A DNA stretch of 64,000 nt, taken from the NCBI GenBank assembly GCA_025363655.1, contig JANYDK010000064.1, positions 1 to 64,000 on the forward strand, written 5' to 3'. The DNA is from Deltaproteobacteria bacterium. GTDB lineage: Bacteria > Myxococcota_A > Polyangia > Polyangiales > JADJMO01. Shown here piece after piece: positions 8,102-18,618 of this stretch (its first letter is position 1; each line of letters begins with the position of its first letter). The position numbers and the translations under genes are program-made. The notes beneath the pieces are model-generated. The model searched no databases. It saw only the letters and a list, made by a program, of their open reading frames with translations, and was not told where the DNA came from.

Positions 8102-8754
8102 CGTCGGCGCACGAAGCGAACGCGATCGCCCGACAAAAATAGGCTCGGCGGCGATCGCCCGGCATCGAAGGGTCGAACGTCCATCGCGCGGCCGAGGAGG
8201 TGCCACCCGCCCGGCGACTCCATCGGATAGATCGCCGTCATGTCCTCGGCGATGGCCACGCTCCCCGCCGGCACGCGCACCCGAGGCGTCGCCCGCCGCG
8301 GCAATCGCAACCTCGGTTCGACCGACTGGAGATAGGCGAACCCCGGAAGAAATCCGACCATCGCCACCACGTAGGTGGTGTCTGCGTGCAGTCGAATCAC
8401 CTCGTCGACGGAGAGCCCGCAGGCCGAAGCAACCTCGACGAGATCGGGCCCGTCGTAGTGAACGAGCACCTCGTGCAAGCGGACGGAGATCTCGGCGTCG
8501 CGTGGCGCACCACCTTTCGCCAGCTCTTCTCGTACGAGCTCCGTGATCCGCGTGCGCATCCTCGCGTGGGTGCTCGCGTGGGTGCTCGCGAGGTGGACGA
8601 GCACCGTCTCCCAACCGGCCACGCAGTCGAGGATCGCGGGCTCGCGCATCGCCCGAAGGCGTCGCGCGAGGTGCTGCGCCCATTGCAGATCGGGCCGCGG
8701 GAGAAGCACTTCGAGCGCGCGATCGCCATAGGGGACTACCGCGTCCGCGCTCAT
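8098..8754 (-). CDS. pxpB: 5-oxoprolinase subunit B
   Basis: A 218-residue PxpB/KipI (AHS1) protein. It begins VVPYGDRALEVLLP and carries the strongly conserved block VAMVGFLPGFAYL and, later, PRVRVPAGSVAIAEDMTAIYPMESPGGWHLLGR. In the oxoprolinase complex it pairs with PxpC. The start overlaps the pxpA stop (TGATG at 8752-8756), and the end overlaps pxpC, so the three genes form a tight operon. Confidence 0.92.
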   Translation of the reverse strand: MSADAVVPYGDRALEVLLPRPDLQWAQHLARRLRAMREPAILDCVAGWETVLVHLASTHASTHARMRTRITELVREELAKGGAPRDAEISVRLHEVLVHYDGPDLVEVASACGLSVDEVIRLHADTTYVVAMVGFLPGFAYLQSVEPRLRLPRRATPRVRVPAGSVAIAEDMTAIYPMESPGGWHLLGRAMDVRPFDAGRSPPSLFLSGDRVRFVRRR

Positions 8755-9467
8755 CACTGCAACGCACCTTCCTCGCGCATCACCTCTCGCACCGCTCGCG
8801 CGATCTCCACCGCATTGGGCGTGTCGCCGTGCACGCACAGCGTCTGATAGCGCGACCGTCGAAGCAACGTTCGCGCTTGTTTTGCTGCCTCTTTCGGATC
8901 TTCGAGCACCGCCCCCGGGCGCCCGCGGGGACGGAGCACGTCGCCGTCGTAGGCACGGTCGGCGAAGCCCTCGACGAGGTAGTGCGACGATGCGAGCTGG
9001 TAGAGGGCGCCGCGGTCCTCGCCGACGAAGGCGATGTCGCCAAAAACGGTGCGGGAGACCTCGACGAGGACGCGGGCTCGCGCTTCGTCGGTGCGGACGT
9101 CGTGATAGAGCGCTCCGTGCGGTTTGAGGGCCACGACGCTGGCTCCGAGCTCCGTCGCGATCGCCTGGAGCGCTCGGCACTGCGCGAGGAGGCTCGTGCG
9201 CAAAGCTTCGTCGTCGAGCTCGTCGAGGTTCATCGACGTGCGCCCGAAGCCTGCCCGATCGGGATAGCTCGGATGCGCCGCGAGCCGACAGCCGGAAGCC
9301 AAGGCCAAGGCACAGGCCCTGCGCATGCTCGCTTCGTCTCCCGCGTGACCACCGCAGGCGACGTTGGCCAGGGTCGCCAGTCGATAGAGCTCGATGGGCT
9401 CGTCCGGCAGCTCGCCCAGATCGACATTGAGGCTGACGTTCAGGGGTTGCACGTTTCCGCGGGACAT
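8754..9467 (-). CDS. pxpA: 5-oxoprolinase subunit A (LamB/YcsF family)
   Basis: A 237-residue LamB/YcsF-family protein. It has LNVDLGE at the start, ANVACGGHAGD, AHPSYPDRAGFGR, VKPHGALYH (as ALKPHGALYH) and CVHGDTPNAVEIA near the end, all conserved family blocks holding the metal and substrate residues. The ATG at 9467 is chosen because GGAG lies about 10 bases upstream and the family motif starts soon after; the frame is open further upstream but without family similarity. It is the first gene of pxpABC and divergent from the small basic protein gene, with 52 bases between them. Confidence 0.93.
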   Translation of the reverse strand: MSRGNVQPLNVSLNVDLGELPDEPIELYRLATLANVACGGHAGDEASMRRACALALASGCRLAAHPSYPDRAGFGRTSMNLDELDDEALRTSLLAQCRALQAIATELGASVVALKPHGALYHDVRTDEARARVLVEVSRTVFGDIAFVGEDRGALYQLASSHYLVEGFADRAYDGDVLRPRGRPGAVLEDPKEAAKQARTLLRRSRYQTLCVHGDTPNAVEIARAVREVMREEGALQ

Positions 9468-9519
9468 ACTACTAACTCCGCCCTCATCCGCCGACCGGCC
9501 GACACTGAGAAAGACTCCG

Positions 9520-9633
9520 ATGTACATCACCCTCTCCAAGAAGCCCCGCAAGACCAACCGCACCAAGACGAAGCGCTATCGCGCCAAGCTCGCCCGCAAG
9601 CAGGTCAAGCGCCTCGCGCGTATGGCGAAGTAG
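9520..9633 (+). CDS. 37-residue, very basic protein, possible ribosome-associated peptide
   Basis: The reading frame MYITLSKKPRKTNRTK...ARMAK has 18 Lys/Arg among 37 residues and no acidic residue. It has GAGAAAG upstream of the ATG, its own short divergent leader, and a strong terminator 82 bases downstream. That layout suits an expressed small gene. The composition resembles tiny ribosomal proteins (such as bTHX or the AURKAIP1/COX24-type bS22 group), but I cannot align it to a named family. Confidence 0.6.
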   Translation: MYITLSKKPRKTNRTKTKRYRAKLARKQVKRLARMAK

Positions 9634-9652
9634 TCTCACCCCGGCGGTCTCA

Positions 9653-9670
9653 CCCCGCCTATGGGCGGGG
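9653..9670 (+). terminator. GC hairpin downstream of the basic protein gene
   Basis: CCCCGCC (9653-9659) and GGCGGGG (9664-9670) pair around a TATG loop 20 bases after the stop. There is no T run, so it is an RNA 3'-end stabiliser or pause rather than a full terminator; the stronger one follows at 9715. Confidence 0.4.
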
Positions 9671-9714
9671 CCCTCAAGCTGGGGCGGACCGACAGTCAGT
9701 TCGACGTTGGATGA

Positions 9715-11293
<1,579 letters not shown>

Positions 11294-11387
11294 CGGCCTC
11301 GACGGCTTCGCGCGAACGCGAAGTCGATGATGAAAGAGCCAAGATCTTCTCTCCGGTTGGGTCGTAAGATGCCGCCCGGGGGGATTC

Positions 11388-12962
11388 ATGAAGCGAGGAC
11401 TCGCCATCGGGTTGGCTGCGGGTGTGATGTTGCTCACGGCGCCGCGGCAGTCGCAGGCGTTCTGCGGTTTCTACGTCGCGCCGACCGACGCGCCGCTGGT
11501 GGCCGATGCGACGATGGTCTCGCTCATGCGCCAGGGCTCGCGCACCGCGATCACGATGTCGAACAACTACAAGGGGCCAGCGGCCGACTTCGCGATGGTC
11601 GTGCCGGTGCCGGTTGTGCTGCAGAAAGAAATGGTGAAGACGCTCCCTCCGGACGTCTTCCAGAAGCTCGAAGCGCTCTCGGCCCCGCGCCTCGTCGAAT
11701 ATTGGGAGCAGGATCCCTGCTACGAGCCGCCGCAGACCGAGGGAAAACACGCCTCCAAGAAGAAGTCGGACGCGCCTGGCTCCGGCGGGTCGGCGCAGAA
11801 CACGGCCGCGGTGAAGATCGAGGCGCAGTTCGCGGTCGGTGAGTACGAGGTCGTCGTCCTCTCGGCGACCGAGTCGGATGCCCTGGAAAAGTGGCTGATC
11901 GACAACAAGTACAATATCCCCAAGGGTGCCTCGTCGGCCCTCGCGCCGTACATCAAAGAGCAGCAGAAGTTCTTCGTCGCCAAGATCGACATCACCAAGG
12001 TGAAGCTCGACGACAAGGGCGTGGCGGTGCTCTCGCCGCTGCGTTTTCACTACGAATCGTCGGACTTTCGGCTGCCGGTGCGGCTCGGACTCCTCAATGC
12101 GCAGGGCAAGCAAGACCTCATCGTCTACGTCCTCGCGACGAACCAGCGCTACGAGGTCGCCAACTATCCGAACGTCACCGCGCCGACCAACATCGACGTC
12201 AGCGACGAGACGCGCAACTCGTTCAACTCGTTCTATGCGGCGCTCTTCGACGCCACGGTCGAGAAGTCGGGAGGCAAGGCGATCGTCACCGAGTACGCAT
12301 GGATGAGCAACTCCTGCGATCCGTGCCCGACGCCTCCGCTCGGCGACCGCGAGATCTCTCTCCTCGGCGGCGACGCGCTCCTCGGCATGGCGAGCGCGGA
12401 TGGCGACGCCGGGGCAGGCGTCATCACCGGGAACCCGGGCGGGGGTTACTACGGTGGCGGTTCGTCGATCGTGCTGACACGCCTCCACGCGCGCTACGAC
12501 GCGACCACGCTCACCGAAGATCTCGTCTTCCGCGCCGCCCAACCGATCGTCGGTGGGCGCGAGTTCGTCGTCGATCAAGCCACCGGCGCGCTCGAAAAGG
12601 GCGCGCAGGGGAGCTCGATGAACAACTTCCAAGCGCGCTACGCCATTCGACATCCGTGGTCCGGAGCGATCGCCTGCGCCAAGCCGCGACGCGGCGTTTG
12701 GGGCGGCAAACCTGGTGGATATGCGCCACCGCTCCCTCCCGCGACGGGGCTCGCGGCGGCCAAGCGCGACGTCCAACTCAGCTCCTACATCGTCAGCAGT
12801 GCGGCCGATCTCGGCATCAAGCTCGACGCTCCGCCGGCCGGCGCGAAGCCCCCTCCGCCTCCACCTGCGCCGTTCCCCTGGGGGTGGCTGGCGGTCGCCG
12901 GAGCGCTCGTCGTCGTCATCAGCGGCGCCGCCTACGCGGCCTCACGAAAATACCAAGTGTAA
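11388..12962 (+). CDS. DUF2330 secreted protein 1 (membrane-anchored C-terminus)
   Basis: A 524-residue protein, the first of four tandem DUF2330 paralogues. A signal peptide ends at QSQA and the mature protein starts FCGFYVAP. Shared blocks follow: SNNYKGPAADFAMVVPVPVV, ALSAPRLVEYWEQDPC, the loop ALAPYIKEQQKFFVAKIDI, LRLGLLNAQGKQDLIVY-like beta motifs, and a CxxC at 310-313 (SCDPCPTPPL). Unlike its three paralogues it lacks a CxC motif near its end. Instead a Pro-rich linker leads to one C-terminal helix (PWGWLAVAGALVVVI). DUF2330 has no known activity; the CxxC and other conserved Cys suggest disulfides or a redox/metal site on the surface. Confidence 0.85.
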   Translation: MKRGLAIGLAAGVMLLTAPRQSQAFCGFYVAPTDAPLVADATMVSLMRQGSRTAITMSNNYKGPAADFAMVVPVPVVLQKEMVKTLPPDVFQKLEALSAPRLVEYWEQDPCYEPPQTEGKHASKKKSDAPGSGGSAQNTAAVKIEAQFAVGEYEVVVLSATESDALEKWLIDNKYNIPKGASSALAPYIKEQQKFFVAKIDITKVKLDDKGVAVLSPLRFHYESSDFRLPVRLGLLNAQGKQDLIVYVLATNQRYEVANYPNVTAPTNIDVSDETRNSFNSFYAALFDATVEKSGGKAIVTEYAWMSNSCDPCPTPPLGDREISLLGGDALLGMASADGDAGAGVITGNPGGGYYGGGSSIVLTRLHARYDATTLTEDLVFRAAQPIVGGREFVVDQATGALEKGAQGSSMNNFQARYAIRHPWSGAIACAKPRRGVWGGKPGGYAPPLPPATGLAAAKRDVQLSSYIVSSAADLGIKLDAPPAGAKPPPPPPAPFPWGWLAVAGALVVVISGAAYAASRKYQV

Positions 12963-13184
12963 GAATCGGCCCGCACGCGCCGTTTTCCGGCTCGTGGACA
13001 GATCGTTTCGCCGCGCGACGCGTACGTCTTCGCATCGTCGCGACATTGCGTCCCAGTTCGTGTCCCAATTCACGGCCCGTGTCGCGTTTCAATTCGACAG
13101 AGAAATCCATGGAAAACGTCATCGACGACAGCACCCTATTCGAGTGACCATGCACCCTCGGGTGAGGAACACGAGGAGGGGCAC

Positions 13185-14927
13185 GTGAAGATTGCCAAGC
13201 TCGCGCGGATGTCGCTGCTCGGTTTGCTCGGTGTGACCGCGGCAGGGCTCGTCGCCCCACGTGAGGCGCAGGCCTTCTGCGGCTTCTACGTCTCGCCCGG
13301 CGATCAGCCGCTGGTCAACGACGCGACGATGGTGGCGCTGATGCGTGACGGAACGCGCACCGTCATCAGCATGTCGAACAACTACAAGGGCCCGGCGAGC
13401 GACTTCGCGATGGTCGTGCCGGTGCCGGTGGTGTTGTCGAAAGAGACGGTGAAGACGCTCGACAAGGGCATCTTCCAAAAGCTCGAGCGTCTCTCGGCCC
13501 CGCGCCTCGTCGAGTACTGGGAGCAAGACCCATGTGCCCCGATGCTCGAGTACGACAAGGCGAGCGGCGGCGGTGGCGGCTTCGGCAAGAAGTACAAGAA
13601 GGGCGCCAAGGACGACGACGGCGCCGAGCTCGGCGTCAAGATCGAGGCGCAGTTCACCGTCGGCGAGTACGAGGTGCTGATCCTCAGCGCCACCCAGAGC
13701 GACGGCCTCGAGAAGTGGCTGATCGAGCACAAATACAACATCCCGAAGGGTGCAGCACTCGCGCTCGCGCCGTACATCAAAGAGCAGCAGAAGTTCTTCG
13801 TCGCCAAGGTCGACATCAAGAAGGTGGCGATGGATTCGAAGGGCGCGGCGATCCTCTCGCCGCTCCGCTTCAACTACGAAACGCCCGATTTTCGCCTCCC
13901 GGTGCGCCTCGGGCTCCTCAACGCCGGCGGCAAGCAAGACCTCATCGTCTACGTCCTCGCGAAGGACAAGCGCTACGAGGTCGCCAACTATCCGAACGCC
14001 TTCATCCCCACCAACCTCGAGGTGGCCGACGCCACGCGCGAGTCGTTCGGGCCCTTCTACGCCACGCTCTTCGACGCCGCGCTCGCCAAGTCGGGAGGCA
14101 AGGCGGTGATCACCGAGTACTCGTGGTCGGCCGGCTCGTGCGATCCGTGTCCGGTGCCGCCGCTCGAAGACAACGACGTGGCGACGCTCGGAGGCGACGT
14201 CCTTTTCAAGATGACCACCACCGGCGCCAACGCCGATGGCGACGACAAGGGCGGATACTACGGAGGAACGACGAGCAACGTCGTCCTCACGCGCCTGCAC
14301 GCCCGCTACGACGCGGCCACGTTGACCGATGATCTCGTCTTCCGCGCGGCCGACGGCGTCGTCGGAGGGCGGGAATTCGTGGTCGATCCGGCGACGGGCG
14401 CGCTCGAGAAGGGGGCCGTGAAGTCGAGCGAGAACAACTTCCAAGGCCGCTACATCATCCGCCACGCGTGGACGGGGAAGATCGAGTGCGACGCGCCGAG
14501 GCGACACATCTGGGGCGGTCCACCGGGGAACCCCGATGGTCCTCCGCAGACGAAGGCAGCGACCGACCTCGCGGCGACTCCGCGCGGTGCGGTGCAGCTG
14601 GCGAGCCTCGTCGTCTCTGGCCTCGACGATCCGAAGAGCTGGGACGTCGCCGCCGGTGGCAAGGCCGCGCCGAGCCCAAGCGCGAATCCGAGCACGAATT
14701 CCAGTGCCAATTCGAGCGCCAAGCCGAGCGCCAATGCGGGCCCGAGCAGCTCGTCGCCGCCAGGTAGCCTCGCCGGACCGGCTGCGCCGCCCGAGAAGAA
14801 AGCATGTGGTTGCAGCGTCGTCGGCGCGCGCGATGGGCTCGACGTCGCCATCGGCTTCGGCGGCGTCGTCTTCGGCATCGGCATCTTCGCGCGCCGTCGA
14901 TTCAGGTCACGAAAGCCGCGCACGTAG
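13185..14927 (+). CDS. DUF2330 secreted protein 2 with MYXO-CTERM-type anchor
   Basis: A 580-residue paralogue of the preceding gene. The GTG start follows a strong GAGGAGGGG. A signal peptide ends EAQA|FCGFYVSP. It shares the NNYKGPASDFAMVVPVPVV, VEYWEQDPC, IKEQQKFFVAKVDI and CDPC (319-322) blocks. A Ser/Asn/Pro-rich linker with repeated NPS/NSS steps (about residues 505-530) precedes ACGCSVVG, a membrane helix and RRRFRSRKPRT. That ending is a MYXO-CTERM-type sorting signal, so the protein is probably shown on the cell surface. 222 bases without a recognisable gene separate it from copy 1, so it likely has its own promoter. Confidence 0.86.
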   Translation: MKIAKLARMSLLGLLGVTAAGLVAPREAQAFCGFYVSPGDQPLVNDATMVALMRDGTRTVISMSNNYKGPASDFAMVVPVPVVLSKETVKTLDKGIFQKLERLSAPRLVEYWEQDPCAPMLEYDKASGGGGGFGKKYKKGAKDDDGAELGVKIEAQFTVGEYEVLILSATQSDGLEKWLIEHKYNIPKGAALALAPYIKEQQKFFVAKVDIKKVAMDSKGAAILSPLRFNYETPDFRLPVRLGLLNAGGKQDLIVYVLAKDKRYEVANYPNAFIPTNLEVADATRESFGPFYATLFDAALAKSGGKAVITEYSWSAGSCDPCPVPPLEDNDVATLGGDVLFKMTTTGANADGDDKGGYYGGTTSNVVLTRLHARYDAATLTDDLVFRAADGVVGGREFVVDPATGALEKGAVKSSENNFQGRYIIRHAWTGKIECDAPRRHIWGGPPGNPDGPPQTKAATDLAATPRGAVQLASLVVSGLDDPKSWDVAAGGKAAPSPSANPSTNSSANSSAKPSANAGPSSSSPPGSLAGPAAPPEKKACGCSVVGARDGLDVAIGFGGVVFGIGIFARRRFRSRKPRT

Positions 14928-15013
14928 CTACGTGGATGTGAAGAACGAGTCGTGACGAATTCTGACCGAGGTCGTGGGCGCATCCGTCGATGCGCGAGAG
15001 GGTAGGAAGAACC

Positions 15014-16678
15014 ATGCGTACTTTAGCTGGATCCGGGGCTCGACTCGGAGGCAAGTTGGCTCTCTCGGCGCTCGCGCTGCTCGCCGTCACGGCGTCGGCT
15101 CCGCGTGATGCCGATGCGTTCTGCGGCTTCTACGTCGCACCTGGCGACGGCCCTCTGTACAGCGATGCGACGATGGTGGCGCTGATGCGCGAAGGCACGC
15201 GCACCGTCATCAGCATGTCGAACAACTACAAGGGCCCGGCGAGCGACTTCGCGATGGTCGTGCCGGTGCCGGTGGTGTTGCAGAAGGAGAACGTGAAGAC
15301 ACTCCCGGTCGACATCTTCCAGAAGCTCGAGGCGCTCTCGGCGCCGCGGCTCGTCGAGTACTGGGAGCAGGATCCGTGCATGCAGATGGGCTACGAGGAC
15401 GACATGAAGGCGAGCGCGGGCGGCGCCGCGCCCATGGCCGCCGCCGAGAGCGCGGGTCCCAACAAGAAAGATTACGGCGTCAAAATCGAGGCGAGATTCT
15501 CGGTCGGCGAGTACGACATCCTCGTCCTCAGCGCCAAAGAGAGCGATGGTCTCGAGAGCTGGCTTCGCGACAACAAGTACAGCATTCCCGCCGGCGCCTC
15601 GGCCGCGCTCGCGCCGTACATCAAAGAGCAGCAGAAGTTCTTCGTCGCCAAGGTCGACATCAAGAAGGTGCGGATGGATCAGCAGGGCGTGGCGGTGCTC
15701 TCGCCGCTGCGCTTCAACTACGAGACGCAAGACTTCCGTCTGCCGGTGCGGCTCGGCCTCCTCAACGCCAAGGCCAAGCAAGACCTCATCGTCTTCGTCC
15801 TCGCGCAAGGCAAACGCTACGAGACGGCGAACTATCCGAACGTCTTCATCCCCACCAACATCGACGTCACCGAGGCGACGCGCAACGCCTTCGGGCCCTT
15901 CTACGCGACGCTCTTCGACGCCACCATCGCCAAGGCCGGCGGCAAGGCGATCGTCACCGAGTACGCGTGGGAGAGCAGCTCGTGCGATCCGTGCCCGACG
16001 CCTCCGCTCGAAGATCCCGAGATCGCCACGCTCGGCGGTGACGTGCTCTACGGCATGGGCGCGCCGCAGCCGATGCCCGGCGGACCGATGGGACCGGGCG
16101 GGCCCAACGGCGGACCGATGGGCGGCTACTACGGCGGCGGCGGCAGCGGCGTCGTCCTCACGCGCCTTCACGCGCGCTACGATCAGAACACGCTCACCGA
16201 CGACATCGTCTTCCGCGCGGCCGAGCCGGTGGTCGGCGGTCGCGAGTTCATGACCGATGGCAAGGAGCTGGAGAAGGGCGCGAAGACCGACTCCTACAAC
16301 AACTTCCAAGGTCGCTACGCCATTCGTCACCCGTGGACGGGGCCGATCAACTGCTCGAACCCGCAACGCGGAATTTGGGGCGGTCCGCCCAACGGCAACG
16401 GCAACATGACGCCGGTGCCGGCGACCAACTTGGCGGCGGCGCCTCGCGGAGATCTCAAGCTCGCCGACCACGTCACGCGCGGCCTCGACGACGTCGACTC
16501 CTACGACCAAGCCGTCAAGTACGCCTACTCGGGCGGGCAGGGCGCGCCGCCTCCGCTGAAGAGCCGCGCGTGCGGTTGCACCCTCCCCGGCGGTGACACC
16601 TCGTGGACTCTCGGCGCCGGGCTCGGGAGCGTTGCGCTCGTCGCCGCCGCACTCCGTCGCCGTCGCCGTCGTCACTGA
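15014..16678 (+). CDS. DUF2330 secreted protein 3 with MYXO-CTERM-type anchor
   Basis: A 554-residue paralogue. The ATG at 15014 is preferred over an in-frame ATG 24 bases upstream because AGGAAG lies just before it and the signal peptide then has normal length. The mature part begins FCGFYVAPGDGPLY. CDPCPTPPL occurs at 324 onward, followed by a Gly/Pro/Met-rich insert (PMPGGPMGPGGPNGGPMG) before the second half. The end, RACGCTLPG, a hydrophobic helix and RRRRRRH, is a textbook MYXO-CTERM layout. It lies 86 bases after copy 2. Confidence 0.87.
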   Translation: MRTLAGSGARLGGKLALSALALLAVTASAPRDADAFCGFYVAPGDGPLYSDATMVALMREGTRTVISMSNNYKGPASDFAMVVPVPVVLQKENVKTLPVDIFQKLEALSAPRLVEYWEQDPCMQMGYEDDMKASAGGAAPMAAAESAGPNKKDYGVKIEARFSVGEYDILVLSAKESDGLESWLRDNKYSIPAGASAALAPYIKEQQKFFVAKVDIKKVRMDQQGVAVLSPLRFNYETQDFRLPVRLGLLNAKAKQDLIVFVLAQGKRYETANYPNVFIPTNIDVTEATRNAFGPFYATLFDATIAKAGGKAIVTEYAWESSSCDPCPTPPLEDPEIATLGGDVLYGMGAPQPMPGGPMGPGGPNGGPMGGYYGGGGSGVVLTRLHARYDQNTLTDDIVFRAAEPVVGGREFMTDGKELEKGAKTDSYNNFQGRYAIRHPWTGPINCSNPQRGIWGGPPNGNGNMTPVPATNLAAAPRGDLKLADHVTRGLDDVDSYDQAVKYAYSGGQGAPPPLKSRACGCTLPGGDTSWTLGAGLGSVALVAAALRRRRRRH

Positions 16679-16735
16679 GCGCGCGTGCGCCGGTCGGGTC
16701 TCGAGATCTCGAAGAACACATCACGAGGTAATGTC

Positions 16736-18616
16736 ATGCGTCGCACTGGAAAATTCGGTCTCTTCGCCCTCGCCGCGGCTGCCTTCGTGCTCGGCACCAC
16801 CGCCGAAGAGAAGCGCGCCGAAGCCTTCTGCGGCTTCTACGTCTCGCCGGGCGACAAGCCGCTCTACAACGATGCCTCGATGGTGGCGCTGATGCGCGAC
16901 GGCACCCGCACCGTCATCAGCATGTCGAACAACTACAAGGGCCCTGCGACCGACTTCGCGATGGTCGTGCCGGTGCCGGTCGTGTTGCAGAAAGAGAACG
17001 TGAAGACCCTCACCAAGGACATCTTCACGCGTCTCGAGCAGCTCTCGGCGCCGCGGCTCGTCGAGTACTGGGAACAAGATCCCTGTCCCAAGCCGTACAA
17101 CGGTCCGTACCCGACGATGGCGCCTCCGCCGATGGCCAAGAGCGCCGGCGCGCCCAAGCCGACCACCGTCGACAAGGCGAAGGACTACGGCGTCAAGATC
17201 GAGGCCCAGTTCAGCGTCGGTGAATACGAGATCTTGATGCTCAGCGCCAAGCAGAGCGACGGGCTCGAGAGCTGGCTGCACGACAACAAGTACAACATCC
17301 CGCAAGGCGCCTCGTCGGCCCTCGCGCCGTACATCAAAGAGCAGCAGAAGTTCTTCGTCGCCAAGGTCGACATCAAGAAGGTGCAGCTCGACGCGCAGGG
17401 CGTGGCCGTCCTCTCGCCGCTCCGTTTTTCGTACGAGACACCTGATTTTCGCCTGCCGGTGCGGCTCGGGCTCCTCAACGCCAAGGGCAAGCAAGACTTG
17501 ATCGTCTTCACGCTCTCGCGCTCGCTCCGCTACGAGGCGGCGAACTATCCGGCGGTGTTCATTCCCACGAACCTCGAGGTCACCAACGAGACGCGCGAGA
17601 AGTTCGCGCCGTTCTACGCGACGCTCTTCGACGAGGCGGTGGCCAAGGGCAATGGCAAGGGCATCGTCACCGAGTATTCGTGGATATCCAACGGTTGCGA
17701 TCCTTGTCCGACGCCTCCGCTGCAAGACAACGACATCGCGACGCTCGGCGGTGACGTGCTCTTCGGGATGGGCGCTCCGCCTCCTCCTCCTCCTCCTCCT
17801 CCTCCGCCCGCGCCCGGTCCCGGTGGAGGACCGATGCCGAGCCCGAAGCCGGGGCCGATGCCTCCGATGAAAGGGCCGATGGGCAAGCCTGGTCCGTGGG
17901 GTGGGGGTGGCTTCTTCGGGGGCAGCACGCCGATGGTGCTGACGCGCCTGCACGCGCGCTACGACAACACGTCGCTCTCCGACGACATCGTCTTCAAGGC
18001 GGCCGAAGCCGTGGTCGGTGGGCGTGAGTTCGTCATCGGCGACAAGGGAGAGCTCGAGAAGGGCGCGCAGCCGTCGGGGCAGAACAACTTCCAAGCGCGG
18101 TACATCATCCGCCACCCTTGGACGGGGCCGATTCTCTGCAAAAATCCGGTGCGCGGCGTGTGGGGTGGACCGCCTGCGGGCGTGAACGGTTCGACCGCGC
18201 CGAAGCCAGCGACCAACCTCGCCTCCGCGGCGCGGAACATTTCGCTGCCCAAGCACCTCAAAGCCGGCATGCCCGAGTTCCAGGTGCGGGCTGCCGAGCA
18301 AGTGTTGCCTGCGATCGGCGGGGTCGTGCCTCCGGGTGAAGACGCTGGGCTCGCGGTCGACGACGCCACCTCGGCCGACGACGCGAGCGCGGTCGACGCG
18401 TCGTTCGGTGGTGGAGTTCCCGCCGTCGAACCTTCGTCGCGTGGTTGTGGTTGTGACGTGCCCGGAAAGGGCGGAGGCAACGATCTGTTCGCCTTCGGCC
18501 TCGGCGGCGCGGCGCTCGCTCTCGGTGCGATCTCCCGCCTCGGCAAGAGTCAGCGCAGCGCGAAATCAGCGAAAAAACGCGGCCAAAACGAAGAGATTGA
18601 GAAGAGCGGGAAGTAG
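16736..18616 (+). CDS. DUF2330 secreted protein 4 with Pro-rich insert and MYXO-CTERM-type anchor
   Basis: A 626-residue paralogue, the longest of the four. The ATG at 16736 follows GAGG (16725-16728) by 7 bases. The mature N-terminus is FCGFYVSPGDKPLY and the CxxC is at 321-324 (GCDPCPTPPL). A proline run of 11, then a Pro/Gly/Met tract, sits at about residues 345-395. An Asp/Ala-rich linker leads to RGCGCDVPG, a helix and a basic tail. The stop lies only 2 bases before the pentaheme cytochrome gene, so these two are almost surely co-translated. Confidence 0.87.
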   Translation: MRRTGKFGLFALAAAAFVLGTTAEEKRAEAFCGFYVSPGDKPLYNDASMVALMRDGTRTVISMSNNYKGPATDFAMVVPVPVVLQKENVKTLTKDIFTRLEQLSAPRLVEYWEQDPCPKPYNGPYPTMAPPPMAKSAGAPKPTTVDKAKDYGVKIEAQFSVGEYEILMLSAKQSDGLESWLHDNKYNIPQGASSALAPYIKEQQKFFVAKVDIKKVQLDAQGVAVLSPLRFSYETPDFRLPVRLGLLNAKGKQDLIVFTLSRSLRYEAANYPAVFIPTNLEVTNETREKFAPFYATLFDEAVAKGNGKGIVTEYSWISNGCDPCPTPPLQDNDIATLGGDVLFGMGAPPPPPPPPPPPAPGPGGGPMPSPKPGPMPPMKGPMGKPGPWGGGGFFGGSTPMVLTRLHARYDNTSLSDDIVFKAAEAVVGGREFVIGDKGELEKGAQPSGQNNFQARYIIRHPWTGPILCKNPVRGVWGGPPAGVNGSTAPKPATNLASAARNISLPKHLKAGMPEFQVRAAEQVLPAIGGVVPPGEDAGLAVDDATSADDASAVDASFGGGVPAVEPSSRGCGCDVPGKGGGNDLFAFGLGGAALALGAISRLGKSQRSAKSAKKRGQNEEIEKSGK

Positions 18617-18618
18617 CG

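Noticed and set aside
11306-11323. Hairpin CTTCGCG-CGAA-CGCGAAG after guaB as a terminator
   Set aside because: It has a stable stem but no T tract follows, so only a pause or processing signal could be argued.
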